Shown here in pieces: positions 60,001-61,352 of a DNA stretch of 64,000 nt. The position numbers and the translations under genes are program-made. Source of the stretch: Cherax quadricarinatus (Eukaryota; Arthropoda; Malacostraca; Decapoda; Parastacidae); assembly GCF_038502225.1 (NCBI RefSeq), contig NC_091374.1, forward strand, positions 6,765,538-6,829,537. The letters are read 5' to 3'. A model generated the notes under the pieces. It made no database searches. It was not told the origin of the DNA and worked only from the letters and a program-made list of their open reading frames with translations. Position 1 is the stretch's first letter; each line of letters starts with the position of its first letter.

Positions 60001-61352
60001 ACGCATGGCTTACGGAGGAAGAATTCTGTTCCACTTCCCCATGGAGATAAGAGGAAATAAACAAGAATAAGAACTAGAAAGAAAATAGAAGAAAACCCAG
60101 AGGGGTGTGTATATATGTGCTTGTACATGTATGTGTAGTGTGACCTAAGTGTAAGTAGAAGTAGCAAGACGTACCTGAAATTTTCCATGTTTATGAGACA
60201 GAAAAAAGACAGCAGCAATCCTACCATCCTGTACAACAATTACAGGATTTTGTTTTACACTCGACTTGGCATGATGGTAGTACCTCCCTGGGTGGTTGCT
60301 GTCTACCAACCTTCTACCTTATAAATCTACCTTATGAATCTAATATTATCTGTAATTTAGTCATTGTTATTAATAATATGTATGGATCAGTTTTACTATG
60401 TTGATTGAGGGGAAAGGTATCCCAAGTCTCCTACCATAAGAATATAATGCTTCACTTTATTTTGTGGAATAATCTTAAGAACATAGAGAGTTTTATTTCT
60501 TTGATCTTTTCTTTTGCAGGGTGAGCGGAAGAGAGTCCATTCAAAAGGAATATTTAAACTAAAACTGAAGCGAGAAGGGCGACGAGGAGGATTCGAAAGA
60601 GAAGTGAGAGAATGGGGTCCAGAAGAGGTTGCTGTTTGGCTTGACACTCTACAACTGACTGAATACCAAGAATCTTTCATTCGTCATGACATACGAGGCT
60701 CAGAGCTATTGAATTTAGAGAGAAGGTAAATATACTTTATTAAACATGTATATGTTTTAATGTACATTTGCATATATGACCTTGGAGGGGAGATATGTAG
60801 TTTGGGAAAGTACTGATGAGTATAATTGCCTGAGGGTGTAGCAAGCTTTTCACTCTGACACATTCAATACCTAGGCAAGCAGTAGCACTTCTTGTAGGGA
60901 GATCACTAATAATTTCCAGAATGAATAGCTTAACTTCCCTGTACATTTTTTTTTCTTTTTCTTGTCTACCTCCAGCATTAAGTTCTTTACCTTCTCTTTG
61001 AATATTTCAAATGTTCTTAGTTGTAATTAATTCTTTAGGGGTTTAAAATTACAACCTCACATTTAATACAATATTTCATTTATACTCCACATATTAAAAT
61101 ATTTTAATGACTGTTTTAACAGACATGTTTGGGCTTAAGAAATGTTTTGGGGAATGAATTCAAGATTATAAATTAGGCCTCAGTACTTTGGAAAGTTTGC
61201 ATTAGTGTAAAGTAACATTTAAGAAATTAATTTAAAGCATTTTTTATTTTCTTTCCAGAGATCTAAAGGAATTAGGTATAACAAAGATTGGCCACATCAA
61301 ACGCATTCAGCAGGGCATCAGAGAGATCAAAGACAGTAAGCTTCATACTTAG
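1..61352 (+). CDS. DGKH: Type II diacylglycerol kinase (delta/eta family), C-terminal part, 18 exons
   Basis: Diacylglycerol kinases phosphorylate diacylglycerol to phosphatidic acid at membranes, ending one lipid signal and starting another. Exons: 1-70, 4444-4617, 5586-5823, 7386-7487, 8693-8905, 9655-10765, 24046-24318, 34985-35096, 38382-38550, 39347-39447, 39852-40039, 42996-43102, 46415-46534, 55017-55151, 55475-55564, 58589-58702, 60520-60725, 61259-61352. Phases agree at every junction, giving about 1,204 residues. In order: end of DAGKc ([12 protein letters not shown]), linker ([19 protein letters not shown]), coiled segment ([19 protein letters not shown]), long Ser/Pro and acidic insert, accessory domain ([37 protein letters not shown]), helical linker, SAM domain ([27 protein letters not shown]). 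A split catalytic domain plus C-terminal SAM is the type II hallmark. The 5' half is outside the window. Delta versus eta cannot be settled by eye; arthropods usually have one gene called eta, so the symbol is provisional. Confidence 0.95.
275..333 (-). repeat. Relic 3' tail of the RTE-like LINE family
   Basis: A T-run followed by AACATATCAGTCATCTTCCA and CTGAGGCAGGGT is a diverged reverse complement of the LINE 3' hairpin (CACCCTGCCTCGGTGGGA). Confidence 0.5.
486..1173. repeat. Perfect 688-bp palindrome without spacer
   Basis: The left arm 486-829 is the exact reverse complement of 830-1173, with the centre in CCACT|AGTGG. The left arm stops exactly at the target-site duplication: base 485 no longer pairs with 1174. 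Each arm spans 1.26 units of the 272-bp repeat. Confidence 0.9.
830..2567 (+). repeat. Tandem array of a 272-bp tRNA-like unit, ~6.4 copies
   Basis: The landmark AGTGGCTAA recurs at 830, 1102, 1374, 1646 (here AGTGGCTAA then AGCG), 1919, 2191 and 2463. Spacing is 272 bp except one 273-bp unit with an extra G. The last unit is cut at CTTGAGT by the right duplication. Confidence 0.93.
4444..4617 (+). CDS. DGKH: DGK exon 2: post-catalytic linker
   Basis: The acceptor is TTGTTGCAG. The first base completes the Arg codon of LDR, and the exon continues [12 protein letters not shown]. It ends in the conserved block [11 protein letters not shown]. The donor is GTAAGT at 4618, phase 2. The [11 protein letters not shown] block is strongly conserved among delta/eta kinases. 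Confidence 0.92.
4741..4788. repeat. Short perfect hairpin in intron 2
   Basis: TTCAGGACATTTATT (4741-4755) is the exact reverse complement of 4774-4788, and the interior GAGGAAA/TTTCCTC also pairs. It resembles a tiny fold-back element. Confidence 0.6.
5586..5823 (+). CDS. DGKH: DGK exon 3: conserved helical linker
   Basis: The exon follows CTCTTGCAG and encodes [20 protein letters not shown], later [19 protein letters not shown], matching the linker of delta/eta kinases. It ends SSIVDE before GTAGAA. The 238-bp length restores phase 0. Confidence 0.92.
6547..6577. repeat. (ATA/TAA)n microsatellite
   Basis: About nine AAT repeats inside the Tigger-type element, directly upstream of the nested insertion. 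Confidence 0.85.
6595..7027 (-). mobile_element. Ends-only LINE derivative (5' UTR joined to 3' tail)
   Basis: Reverse orientation. The 3' hairpin (CCCACTGAGGCAGGGCGG) comes first, then sequence matching the 5' untranslated leader of the LINE at 49378, with no coding region. Flanked by TGATATGATAC at 6584-6594 and 7028-7038, an 11-bp target duplication. Slightly 5'-truncated. Confidence 0.85.
7386..7487 (+). CDS. DGKH: DGK exon 4: variable charged linker
   Basis: The acceptor is CACTTCAG and the donor GTAAGA. The 34 codons ([14 protein letters not shown] ... RKRTKR) are in phase with both neighbours. The region is poorly conserved, so the call rests on splice sites, phase and position. Optional use of the exon cannot be excluded because it is a multiple of three. 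Confidence 0.75.
7488..8692. other. Intron 4, no recognised feature
   Basis: AT-rich intron with a T-run near 8143-8158. No element ends or coding signal seen. Confidence 0.6.
8693..8905 (+). CDS. DGKH: DGK exon 5: conserved coiled segment
   Basis: A strong acceptor (TTTTTTTTACTTGCAG) precedes 71 codons containing [20 protein letters not shown] and VDDQNAQTA, a block recognisable in all delta/eta kinases. It ends GSELK at donor GTACAG. Phase is 0 on both sides. Confidence 0.92.
9083..9345. mobile_element. Diverged copy of the tRNA-like repeat in inverted plus direct arrangement
   Basis: Positions about 9097-9207 match the inverted arm of the 486-829 segment (GTGACCACAAATGCAAGTTT). From 9225 the sequence turns round to direct orientation (GTTGGATGAATCTTATTGTA), with A-box-like and B-box-like (GAGTTCAAACC) motifs. 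It is the same family, older and shorter. Confidence 0.7.
9347..9512 (+). repeat. 32-33-bp tandem repeat, about 5 copies
   Basis: CCTAATGTGYCCTTGATAAT plus ACTCCAGGTTAA repeats from 9347, decaying in the last two copies. It abuts the 3' end of the tRNA-like element, just before exon 6. Confidence 0.85.
9655..10765 (+). CDS. DGKH: DGK exon 6: long low-complexity insert
   Basis: This 1,111-bp exon starts VLPTIEGSS after ATTATTGCAG and ends EEEEK at donor GTGAGG (phase 1). The frame would stop 15 bases into the intron (TAA at 10780). The first ~110 residues are rich in Pro, Ser and Thr; the rest is strongly acidic with Glu/Asp runs. It lies in the insert that separates the two halves of the catalytic region in type II kinases. 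It is probably disordered; no motif identifies a partner. Confidence 0.88.
11175..11379. mobile_element. Short MITE with ACCGTATTTT inverted ends
   Basis: ACCGTATTTTTCCAGCATAT at the left is mirrored by GTGCCGGAAAATACGGT at the right. It is about 205 bp with no coding capacity. The superfamily is not certain. Confidence 0.65.
12201..14355. repeat. Minisatellite, 41/46-bp units, about 49 copies
   Basis: The unit is CTGAAGCTTCTATGTGAGCT plus CTAGGTGCTCTCTCATGTCA and TTTATT; many units lack five bases of the TTTATT part, giving two lengths in irregular order. Sequence variants (CTATGTG/CTGTGTG, CTCTAGG/CTCCAGG/CTTTAGG) recur in patches, as expected from unequal exchange. It lies in the intron between exons 6 and 7. 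Confidence 0.95.
14448..14628 (-). mobile_element. Diverged ends-only LINE derivative, 5'-truncated
   Basis: AACACACCAGCTGCCTCCCA then CCGAGGCAGG, followed by leader-like AGAAGGGGTTACTAACTCC and CACTTCCCTATGGAG, matches the reverse complement of the family seen at 28390. Confidence 0.7.
14629..18189. other. Intron stretch between minisatellite and LINE region
   Basis: About 3.5 kb of unique-looking AT-rich sequence. Apart from the fold-back at 14966, nothing is recognised. A frame at 16930-17355 on the reverse strand lacks any familiar motif and is not called. Confidence 0.5.
14966..15122. repeat. Fold-back element with hammerhead-like arms, diverged
   Basis: The left arm (CTTAAGACAATGCTTCCG) and right arm (GGACTGAAACCTTGCCATAAG) are degenerate inverted versions of one motif. 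The centre contains an 11-bp perfect hairpin (AATGGTCCAGG at 15018, mate ending 15058). Compare 18190-18320 and 39480-39595. Confidence 0.45.
18190..18320. repeat. Fold-back element with hammerhead-like arms
   Basis: Outer arms CAAATAACCTGCATGTAGGA and TATGTACAAGTTATTTG pair; inner arms GAAGCTTATGACAACATTCC and CAAAATGTCATTGTAAGC pair. Each arm has a short GTCC...GGAC-type hairpin followed by an AAAA/GAAA-X-GTC-like string. Confidence 0.55.
18726..18828 (-). repeat. LINE 3' tail (reverse), left piece of an interrupted copy
   Basis: TTAACACATTGGCCATTTTC then CACCGAGGCAGGGTGACCC is the reverse of the LINE 3' end. The same tail resumes at 21716 (CATAATTACTGTCTTTGCAG), so the + strand LINE at 18829-21705 sits inside it. 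Confidence 0.65.
18829..21705 (+). pseudogene. Broken RTE-like LINE (endonuclease and reverse transcriptase)
   Basis: 5'-truncated copy of the 49378-52969 LINE. Endonuclease motif [10 protein letters not shown] is near 18860 and [10 protein letters not shown] near 19425. The reverse-transcriptase part ([46 protein letters not shown]) is spread over several frames with stops and frameshifts (e.g. around 19638, 20366, 20590, 21112). The end shows [12 protein letters not shown] and [13 protein letters not shown], then the 3' hairpin and A-run. A small reversed LINE-tail piece at about 19005-19042 replaces endonuclease sequence. Confidence 0.88.
21716..21812 (-). repeat. LINE 3' tail (reverse), right piece
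   Basis: Continues the reverse-oriented tail interrupted at 18828: CAGAGGTGCTCAGATATGAC, then CCTTTAAAGTGCAGGCATTG. Ends near CTTCCCATTT. Confidence 0.6.
21825..23198 (+). pseudogene. Degraded RTE-like LINE fragment (reverse transcriptase to 3' tail)
   Basis: Reads [12 protein letters not shown] near 21860, [20 protein letters not shown] near 22020 and [13 protein letters not shown] near 22190, with many stops and frameshifts. A short internal duplication around the FADD motif (22141-22200) is visible. Ends with the hairpin CACCCTGCCTCGATAGGAG and TTGTTAAAAA. Confidence 0.8.
24046..24318 (+). CDS. DGKH: DGK exon 7: Arg/Ser-rich segment leading into accessory domain
   Basis: This isolated exon lies between introns of 13.3 and 10.7 kb. 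The acceptor is CATTATGCTAG and the donor GTATGT. The 273-bp length keeps phase 1 on both sides. It encodes an Arg/Ser/Gly-rich stretch ([20 protein letters not shown]) and then [15 protein letters not shown], whose INPLV..LP.WPN signature precedes the accessory domain in insect eta kinases and joins exactly to exon 8. Local GC is clearly higher than in the flanking introns. Confidence 0.9.
24319..26088. other. Intron 7, left part
   Basis: AT-rich; only the 29-bp tandem repeat at 25466 stands out. Confidence 0.5.
25466..25560 (+). repeat. 29-bp tandem repeat, 3 copies
   Basis: ATTAATGAATTTGAGTGAGT plus TTATCAAAA is repeated three times, then decays. Confidence 0.85.
26093..27121. mobile_element. 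piggyBac-type MITE, copy B
   Basis: The ends CCCTTTGACTGTTT and AACAGTCAAAGGG are inverted and flanked by TTAA (26089-26092, 27122-27125). The 1,029-bp interior resembles copies A, C and D (CGGCGATTTCGCCGACTTTG, TACTGTTATGCAGACTACTG), but the terminal sequence differs, so it is a subfamily. Non-coding. Confidence 0.85.
27130..27312 (-). mobile_element. tRNA-derived SINE (decapod type), reverse
   Basis: The reverse complement has an A-box-like GGTTGGTTGCACACTCAGCT and B-box GGGATTCGATCCC, then a body (CAGCAGTAAGTAATTGGGTG) shared with the SINE at 45630. It directly follows the TTAA of MITE copy B. Confidence 0.75.
28390..28864 (+). mobile_element. Ends-only LINE derivative, near full length
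   Basis: Starts like the LINE leader (GTAGGTTGGTAGACAGCAAC) and stays alignable to about the ORF start (GAGAAACTTTCG). It then jumps straight to the LINE 3' hairpin CCACCCTGCCTTGGTGGGAT and an A-run. Flanked by TCTTATACGT at 28380-28389 and 28865-28874. About 475 bp, no coding region. The complete flanks make it the best reference copy in the window. Confidence 0.88.
29480..29530 (-). ncRNA. Hammerhead-ribozyme-like motif of the Penelope-like element (degenerate)
   Basis: The reverse strand reads TTGAAAAA, then hairpin GCCCAC-TGT-GTGGGC, then GAAAC-GTT-GTC. The stem II plus GAAAC...GTC arrangement is that of Penelope hammerheads. The first core box is TTGAAAA rather than CTGATGA, and stem I pairing is not obvious, so activity is doubtful. 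Confidence 0.4.
29721..30230 (-). pseudogene. GIY-YIG endonuclease domain of a Penelope-like element
   Basis: Open frame over the nuclease part: [10 protein letters not shown] (GIY-like) and [17 protein letters not shown] (YIG-like YVG plus catalytic Arg region). In Penelope elements this nuclease follows the reverse transcriptase and nicks target DNA. The upstream RT portion is cut by a stop codon and 5' truncation. Confidence 0.82.
30497..30582 (+). mobile_element. 3' part of decapod tRNA-derived SINE
   Basis: GGAGGCCTGGTCACAGACCG, then GGGGGCATTGACCCCCG and CTCTCCAGGTAAACTCCAGG match the 3' end of the SINE at 45630-45920. The tRNA head is missing. Confidence 0.8.
30665..30720. repeat. Fragment of a Tigger-type end
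   Basis: TCGGAACGTAGCCCCTTTGT then AAGTTGAGGAGCACCTGTA resembles one end of a pogo/Tigger MITE; no mate is seen. Confidence 0.4.
30810..31785 (-). mobile_element. Tigger internal-deletion derivative
   Basis: Inverted ends CAGTGGACCCCCGGTTAACG and GCGGGGGTCCACTG, flanked by TA on both sides. Contains a reverse-strand frame (31087-31533) joining the start and end of a Tigger transposase. Needs transposase in trans. Confidence 0.88.
31087..31533 (-). pseudogene. Remnant Tigger transposase: N-terminus fused to C-terminus
   Basis: The 148-codon frame begins [20 protein letters not shown], like the start of the transposase at 37928, and passes directly into [18 protein letters not shown], which aligns with the C-terminal quarter of the frame at 36134-37123. 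The CENP-B-type DNA-binding and DDE domains are deleted, yet the frame stays open to GDSPSKQ. A recent deletion or a retained C-terminal tail are both possible. Confidence 0.8.
32640..32960 (-). repeat. Diverged LINE 3'-end fragments
   Basis: TTTTTTTAACACTTCCTGTC then CCATTGAGGTAGGGTGACCC is a reverse LINE tail continuing into CCATCACTGTCCTGCCAGAG. The end of the region (GTACAGTTCCTGCACTCTGA) is in direct orientation, so the block is rearranged. Confidence 0.6.
33885..34012 (+). repeat. LINE 3' tail
   Basis: TGTAGTGTAGGTGAACCTCT, GCAAGACAAGTGATGGGGTA and hairpin CACCCTGCCTTGGTGGGA, then an A-run. Confidence 0.75.
34985..35096 (+). CDS. DGKH: DGK exon 8: start of accessory-domain region
   Basis: The acceptor is CAACATTACAG. 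The exon encodes [20 protein letters not shown] and [17 protein letters not shown], a highly conserved stretch of delta/eta kinases. The donor is GTACGT at 35097, phase 2. Confidence 0.93.
35139..35200 (-). repeat. LINE 3' tail, reverse
   Basis: TTTTTTTAATACACTGGCTA and TCTCCCACCAAGACAGGGTG, 43 bp downstream of exon 8. Confidence 0.7.
35333..35535. mobile_element. Tigger MITE
   Basis: 203 bp with ends CAGTGGACCCCCGCTTAACG and CGTTAACCGGGGGTCCACTG, flanked by TA. The termini are nearly the same as in the 30810-31785 element. Confidence 0.88.
35846..38189 (-). mobile_element. Tigger (pogo superfamily) transposon, 2.3 kb, with broken transposase
   Basis: Inverted ends CAGTGGTCCCTCG and GCGGGGCACCACTG, flanked by TA. 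The whole transposase region (37928 down to 36134) is present but frameshifted. The length and layout are those of a complete Tigger element. Confidence 0.9.
36134..37928 (-). pseudogene. Tigger transposase (CENP-B-like HTH plus DDE), frameshifted
   Basis: Start [16 protein letters not shown] at 37928. The frame breaks near 37780 and again between 37066 and 37123. Recognisable parts: N-terminal HTH ([19 protein letters not shown]), CENP-B-type DNA-binding domain ([27 protein letters not shown]), DDE core with [14 protein letters not shown] and [10 protein letters not shown], then [16 protein letters not shown]. The third acidic residue, normally Asp in QPMDQ, is Tyr. With two frameshifts this copy cannot encode active enzyme. 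The C-terminus ends EEDSPSKL. Confidence 0.9.
38192..38290. mobile_element. tRNA-like SINE pieces in head-to-head arrangement
   Basis: CCAGTGCGTTAACCACTCGG (reverse) meets CCAGGAGGCTAACGCACTGA (direct) around the palindromic GGCCAGCTGGCC. The direct side continues CCTATGAATTTTAAGACTT, like the anticodon-arm region of the array unit at 1102. The reverse side is cut by the TA flank of the Tigger element. Confidence 0.6.
38382..38550 (+). CDS. DGKH: DGK exon 9: accessory domain
   Basis: The acceptor is CGTTTTCAG. Encodes [20 protein letters not shown], then [17 protein letters not shown] and [22 protein letters not shown] is the opening signature of the DAGKa accessory domain. The donor is GTATGT. 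Confidence 0.95.
39347..39447 (+). CDS. DGKH: DGK exon 10: accessory domain
   Basis: The acceptor is GGTGCTCAG. Encodes [20 protein letters not shown] then [13 protein letters not shown]. The donor is GTAAGT at 39448, phase 2. Confidence 0.95.
39480..39595. repeat. Fold-back element with hammerhead-like core
   Basis: The left GATAACCCACACATAGGACA and right CCCATGTGCGGGTTATG arms pair, as do AAGAAACTTATGA and TCATAAATTTCTT. The right side holds hairpin GGTCC-AAGTT-GGACC followed by AAAACGTTGTC, close to the Penelope hammerhead string GAAACGTTGTC at 29490. Confidence 0.55.
39852..40039 (+). CDS. DGKH: DGK exon 11: accessory domain core
   Basis: The acceptor is ACTTACAG. Encodes [33 protein letters not shown] and [17 protein letters not shown]. 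Two GT donors lie close together. The one at 40040 (GTGAGG) gives the family-typical ILGEEGVP across the junction; the downstream GTAATG would add three extra residues. Confidence 0.93.
40736..41377. mobile_element. hAT-type non-autonomous element, 642 bp
   Basis: Flanked by a perfect 8-bp duplication TTCATAGG (40728-40735, 41378-41385). The ends CAGAGGCGTCACTAGGG and CTTACAATGCCACTG are imperfect inverted repeats; subterminal GGTGTCACCC motifs occur on both sides. No transposase. Confidence 0.82.
41627..42880 (-). mobile_element. Tigger derivative, 1.25 kb
   Basis: Ends CAGTGGACCCTCAACCAACA and GTTGGTTGAGGGTCCACTG, flanked by TA. Near 42540-42590 the reverse strand keeps a degraded transposase start ([18 protein letters not shown]). 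The rest is non-coding. Confidence 0.85.
42996..43102 (+). CDS. DGKH: DGK exon 12: end of accessory domain
   Basis: The acceptor is TTTCTTACAG. Encodes [20 protein letters not shown] then [16 protein letters not shown]. The donor is GTAAGT at 43103, phase 0. Confidence 0.95.
43181..43381 (+). mobile_element. Ends-only LINE derivative, 5'-truncated
   Basis: Leader part CCATGGGGAAGTGGAACAGA joined to hairpin CATCCTGCCTCGGTGGGAT and a (GAAA)n tail. Flanked by ATACCTACTATTT at 43168-43180 and 43382-43394. Confidence 0.88.
43778..44110. repeat. Two opposed LINE 3'-end fragments
   Basis: A reverse tail (ATTAACACATTGGCCATTTA) is followed by a direct tail from about 43930 (TGCACTTTAAAGGAGGGGTT) to hairpin CACCCTGCCTCGGTGGGAGA and an A-run. 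Confidence 0.7.
44360..44409 (-). repeat. LINE 3' tail (reverse) interrupted by a tandem pair of LINE derivatives
   Basis: CCTAACGTCCATCTCTTGCC then AAGGCAGGGTGACCC. The tail resumes at 45373-45515 (TTATTCACTCATTTTCTGTT, AAAAGTGCAGGCATTGCTCT). Confidence 0.65.
44410..44876 (-). mobile_element. Ends-only LINE derivative, first of tandem pair
   Basis: Reverse copy with hairpin TCCCACCAAGGCAGGGTGG and leader ending GCTGTCTACCAACCTACTAC. Flanked by AGAAGAAAACAT at 44398-44409 and 44877-44888. Confidence 0.87.
44889..45360 (-). mobile_element. Ends-only LINE derivative, second of tandem pair
   Basis: Same orientation and layout as its neighbour. It lies between the second and third copies of AGAAGAAAACAT (44877-44888, 45361-45372). 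The two are clearly diverged (ACGTACCAGCCGAATCCCAC against ACACACCGGCCGTATCCCAC). Confidence 0.87.
45625..45922 (+). mobile_element. Decapod tRNA-derived SINE, near full length
   Basis: Head with A-box-like TAGCACACTCAGCTCACACG and B-box GGGTTCAAATCTCC, then a body (ATACCTGGGTGTTAAAGTTA, GGTCGCATCCTGGGACAAAA), then the GC-rich 3' segment GGCCTGGTCACAGACCGGGC and repeated CCAGGTAAA. The same family occurs at 27130 (reverse) and 30497 (3' part). Confidence 0.85.
45999..46066. repeat. (ATT)n microsatellite
   Basis: About 15 ATT repeats with one interruption, just after the SINE; possibly grown from its tail. Confidence 0.85.
46145..46354. mobile_element. Short piggyBac-type MITE
   Basis: 210 bp, flanked by TTAA (46141-46144, 46355-46358). 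Ends CCCTTAAAGGGTCC and GGACCGTTTAAGGG. The internal repeats (AAATGTGTAAAAAAACTTTT) differ from the 1-kb copies. Confidence 0.8.
46415..46534 (+). CDS. DGKH: DGK exon 13: post-accessory linker
   Basis: The acceptor is TTATTTCTAG. Encodes [20 protein letters not shown] and then [15 protein letters not shown]. The S.LK.WEEKQ motif follows the accessory domain in family members. The donor is GTAAGA. Confidence 0.92.
46654..46873. mobile_element. hAT (Charlie-like) MITE
   Basis: Ends CAGGGGTGGGCAACC and GGTTGCCCACCCCTG, flanked by a perfect 8-bp duplication GGCTAGAG (46646-46653, 46874-46881). 220 bp with a central A-run. It lies 119 bp past exon 13. Confidence 0.92.
49378..49790 (+). promoter_or_regulatory. 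5' leader of the LINE
   Basis: Starts GGTAGGTTGGTAGACAGCAA. It is the part reused in all ends-only derivatives, so it must carry a promoter or replication signal sufficient with the 3' hairpin. It contains a short AT dinucleotide run (49576-49590) and the conserved CCATGGGGAAGTGG block. Confidence 0.6.
49808..52714 (+). CDS. LINE polyprotein: AP-type endonuclease plus reverse transcriptase
   Basis: The 968 codons are intact. The N-terminal endonuclease has SETKLKG (near residue 29), [11 protein letters not shown] (about 132-142) and SDHFLVVA (about 228-235), as in apurinic-type LINE nucleases. The reverse transcriptase has [27 protein letters not shown] and [13 protein letters not shown] (near 711). 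The C-terminus has [13 protein letters not shown] and [15 protein letters not shown], common in RTE-like elements. The frame is open upstream to about 49739 without [14 protein letters not shown] continues the nuclease start, so initiation must be non-AUG or at an internal Met. The clade call (RTE-like) is from motif style. Confidence 0.93.
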   Translation: MRGCSADDKKQMIADVMNEKKLDVLALSETKLKGVGEFQWGEINGIKSGVSERVRAKEGVAVMLNDQLWKEKREYECVNSRIMWIKVKVGCEKWVIISVYAPGEERNAEERERFWEMLSECIGAFEPSERVIVVGDLNAKVGETFREGVVGKFGVPGVNDNGSPLIELCIERGLVIGNTYFKKKRINKYTRYDVGRNDSSLLDYVLVDKRLLSRLQDVHVYRGATDISDHFLVVATLRVKGRWDTRRIEASGKREVKVYKLKEEAVRVRYKQLLEDRWANESIGNGVEEVWGRFKNVVLECSAEVCGYRKVGAGGKRSDWWNDDVKRVVREKKLAYEKFLQSRSDARREEYMEKKREVKRVVKQCKKRANERVGEMLSTNFVENKKKFWSEINKLRKPREQMDLSVKNRRGELLNGELEVLGRWREYFEELLNVDEDREAVISCIGQGGITSCRSEEEPVVSVGEVREAVGKMKGGKAAGIDGIKIEMLKAGGDIVLEWLVQLFNKCMEEGKVPRDWQRACIVPLYKGKGDKRECKNYRGISLLSVPGKVYGRVIIERIKSKTENRIADEQGGFRKGRGCVDQVFTVKHISEQYLDKAKEVFVAFMDLEKAYDRVDRGAMWQMLQVYGVGGRLLKAVKSFYEDSEAQVRVCRKEGNFFPVKVGLRQGCVMSPWLFNIFIDGVVREVNARVLARGVELKDKESHTKWELSQLLFADDTVLLGDSEEKLQRLVDEFGRVCKRRKLKVNTGKSKVMRITKRLGDERLNIRLEGESMEEVNVFRYLGVDVSADGSMKDEVNHRIDEGKRVSGALRSLWRQRTLSLEAKRGMYESIVLPTLLYGCEAWVMNVAARRRLEAVEMSCLRAMCGVNIMQRIRSLEVRRRCGITKTVVQRAEEGLLRWFGHVERMERNRMTSRVYQSVVEGRRGRGRPRKGWREGVKEVLCARGLDFQQACVSVFDRSEWRQMVFNT
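52905..52945 (+). promoter_or_regulatory. LINE 3' hairpin, probable RT recognition site
   Basis: CCACC-CTGCCTT-GGTGG forms a 5-bp stem with a 7-base loop near the 3' end. The motif is preserved in every LINE and derivative tail in the window, as expected of a stem-loop bound by the element's own reverse transcriptase. Confidence 0.65.
53813..54888 (-). mobile_element. piggyBac-type MITE, copy D (inverted relative to copy C)
   Basis: Flanked by TTAA (53809-53812, 54889-54892), 1,076 bp, ends CCCTTTCAGGGTCC and GGACCCTGAAAGGG. It contains the uninterrupted version of the LINE insertion site. Just inside the right end are paired CCGTAGATCTACGG motifs, shared with copy C. Confidence 0.93.
55017..55151 (+). 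CDS. DGKH: DGK exon 14: helical linker
   Basis: The acceptor is CATTTTTACAG. The 45 codons start [20 protein letters not shown] and end [14 protein letters not shown] before GTAAGC. Phase is 0 on both sides. The exon lies 128 bp past the end of the piggyBac-type MITE at 53813-54888. Confidence 0.9.
55475..55564 (+). CDS. DGKH: DGK exon 15: helical linker
   Basis: The acceptor is CCTCAACAG and the donor GTAAGC. The 30 codons read [30 protein letters not shown]. Phase is 0. Confidence 0.9.
55565..56314. other. Intron 15, left part
   Basis: No element or gene recognised before the Tigger-type MITE. Confidence 0.5.
56315..57109. mobile_element. Tigger-type MITE, 795 bp, with AGTCA-rich tandem
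   Basis: Ends CAGTGGAACCTCAGCTTACG and CGTATGCTGAGGTTTCACTG, flanked by TA. The internal stretch 56815-56910 is an irregular AGTCA/AGTCATTC tandem, likely expanded from transposase C-terminal codons. No intact frame. Confidence 0.82.
57330..57520 (+). repeat. LINE 3'-end fragment
   Basis: Starts CTTCAAAGGAAAGGTTTAGG, runs through TGTTTGGAGTGACGTCTAAA and ends at hairpin-like CACCCTGCCTTAGTGGAAG and an A-rich tail. Confidence 0.72.
57950..58122 (+). mobile_element. 5'-truncated LINE 3' end
   Basis: From TTCTAAACTGTTGTGTTCCG to hairpin CACCCTGCCTCGGTGGGAGA and an A-run. AGTTACTGTT occurs before (near 57930) and after (58124), a likely target duplication. Confidence 0.75.
58134..58327 (+). mobile_element. 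Ends-only LINE derivative, 5'-truncated
   Basis: CCTCCATGGGGACGTAGAAC through GGCCGCCCCGCCTGAGTGGG. Flanked by AAGTTACTGTT (58123-58133) and AAGTTACTCTT (58328-58338), one mismatch. It landed in the target-duplication sequence of the LINE tail just before it. Confidence 0.78.
58589..58702 (+). CDS. DGKH: DGK exon 16: helical linker before SAM
   Basis: The acceptor is TCATATCCAG and the donor GTAAGC. The 38 codons start [20 protein letters not shown] and end MYFVSDEE. Phase is 0. The helical pattern suits the region before the SAM domain. Confidence 0.9.
58765..59850 (-). pseudogene. RTE-like LINE fragment (leader, endonuclease, short RT-linker)
   Basis: Reverse strand. [17 protein letters not shown] begins near 59663; [19 protein letters not shown] and [16 protein letters not shown] follow, then SDHYLVVA near 58960, with a stop near 59391. 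An internal deletion then joins to the linker region near 58900-58772 ([19 protein letters not shown]). Reverse transcriptase is absent. As in the intact LINE, no ATG precedes the nuclease. Confidence 0.82.
59851..60327 (-). mobile_element. Ends-only LINE derivative, near full length
   Basis: Reverse copy: hairpin TCCCACCGAGGCGGGGTGG, leader, ending GGTTGCTGTCTACCAACCTT. It abuts the leader of the LINE fragment at 58765-59850. No clear target duplication was found, so the borders are approximate. Confidence 0.8.
60520..60725 (+). CDS. DGKH: DGK exon 17: basic stretch and first part of SAM domain
   Basis: The acceptor is TTTTGCAG. A basic segment ([20 protein letters not shown]) is followed by [20 protein letters not shown] and [17 protein letters not shown], the first helices of a SAM domain. 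SAM domains of delta/eta kinases mediate oligomerisation and localisation. The donor is GTAAAT, phase 2. Confidence 0.95.
61259..61352 (+). CDS. DGKH: DGK exon 18: end of SAM domain and stop codon
   Basis: The acceptor is CTTTCCAG. Encodes [20 protein letters not shown] then [11 protein letters not shown] and TAG. The length past SAM is what the family normally shows. A good donor-like GACA|GTAAGC at 61336 could allow an alternative longer C-terminus, so the last residues may be isoform-specific. Confidence 0.88.
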
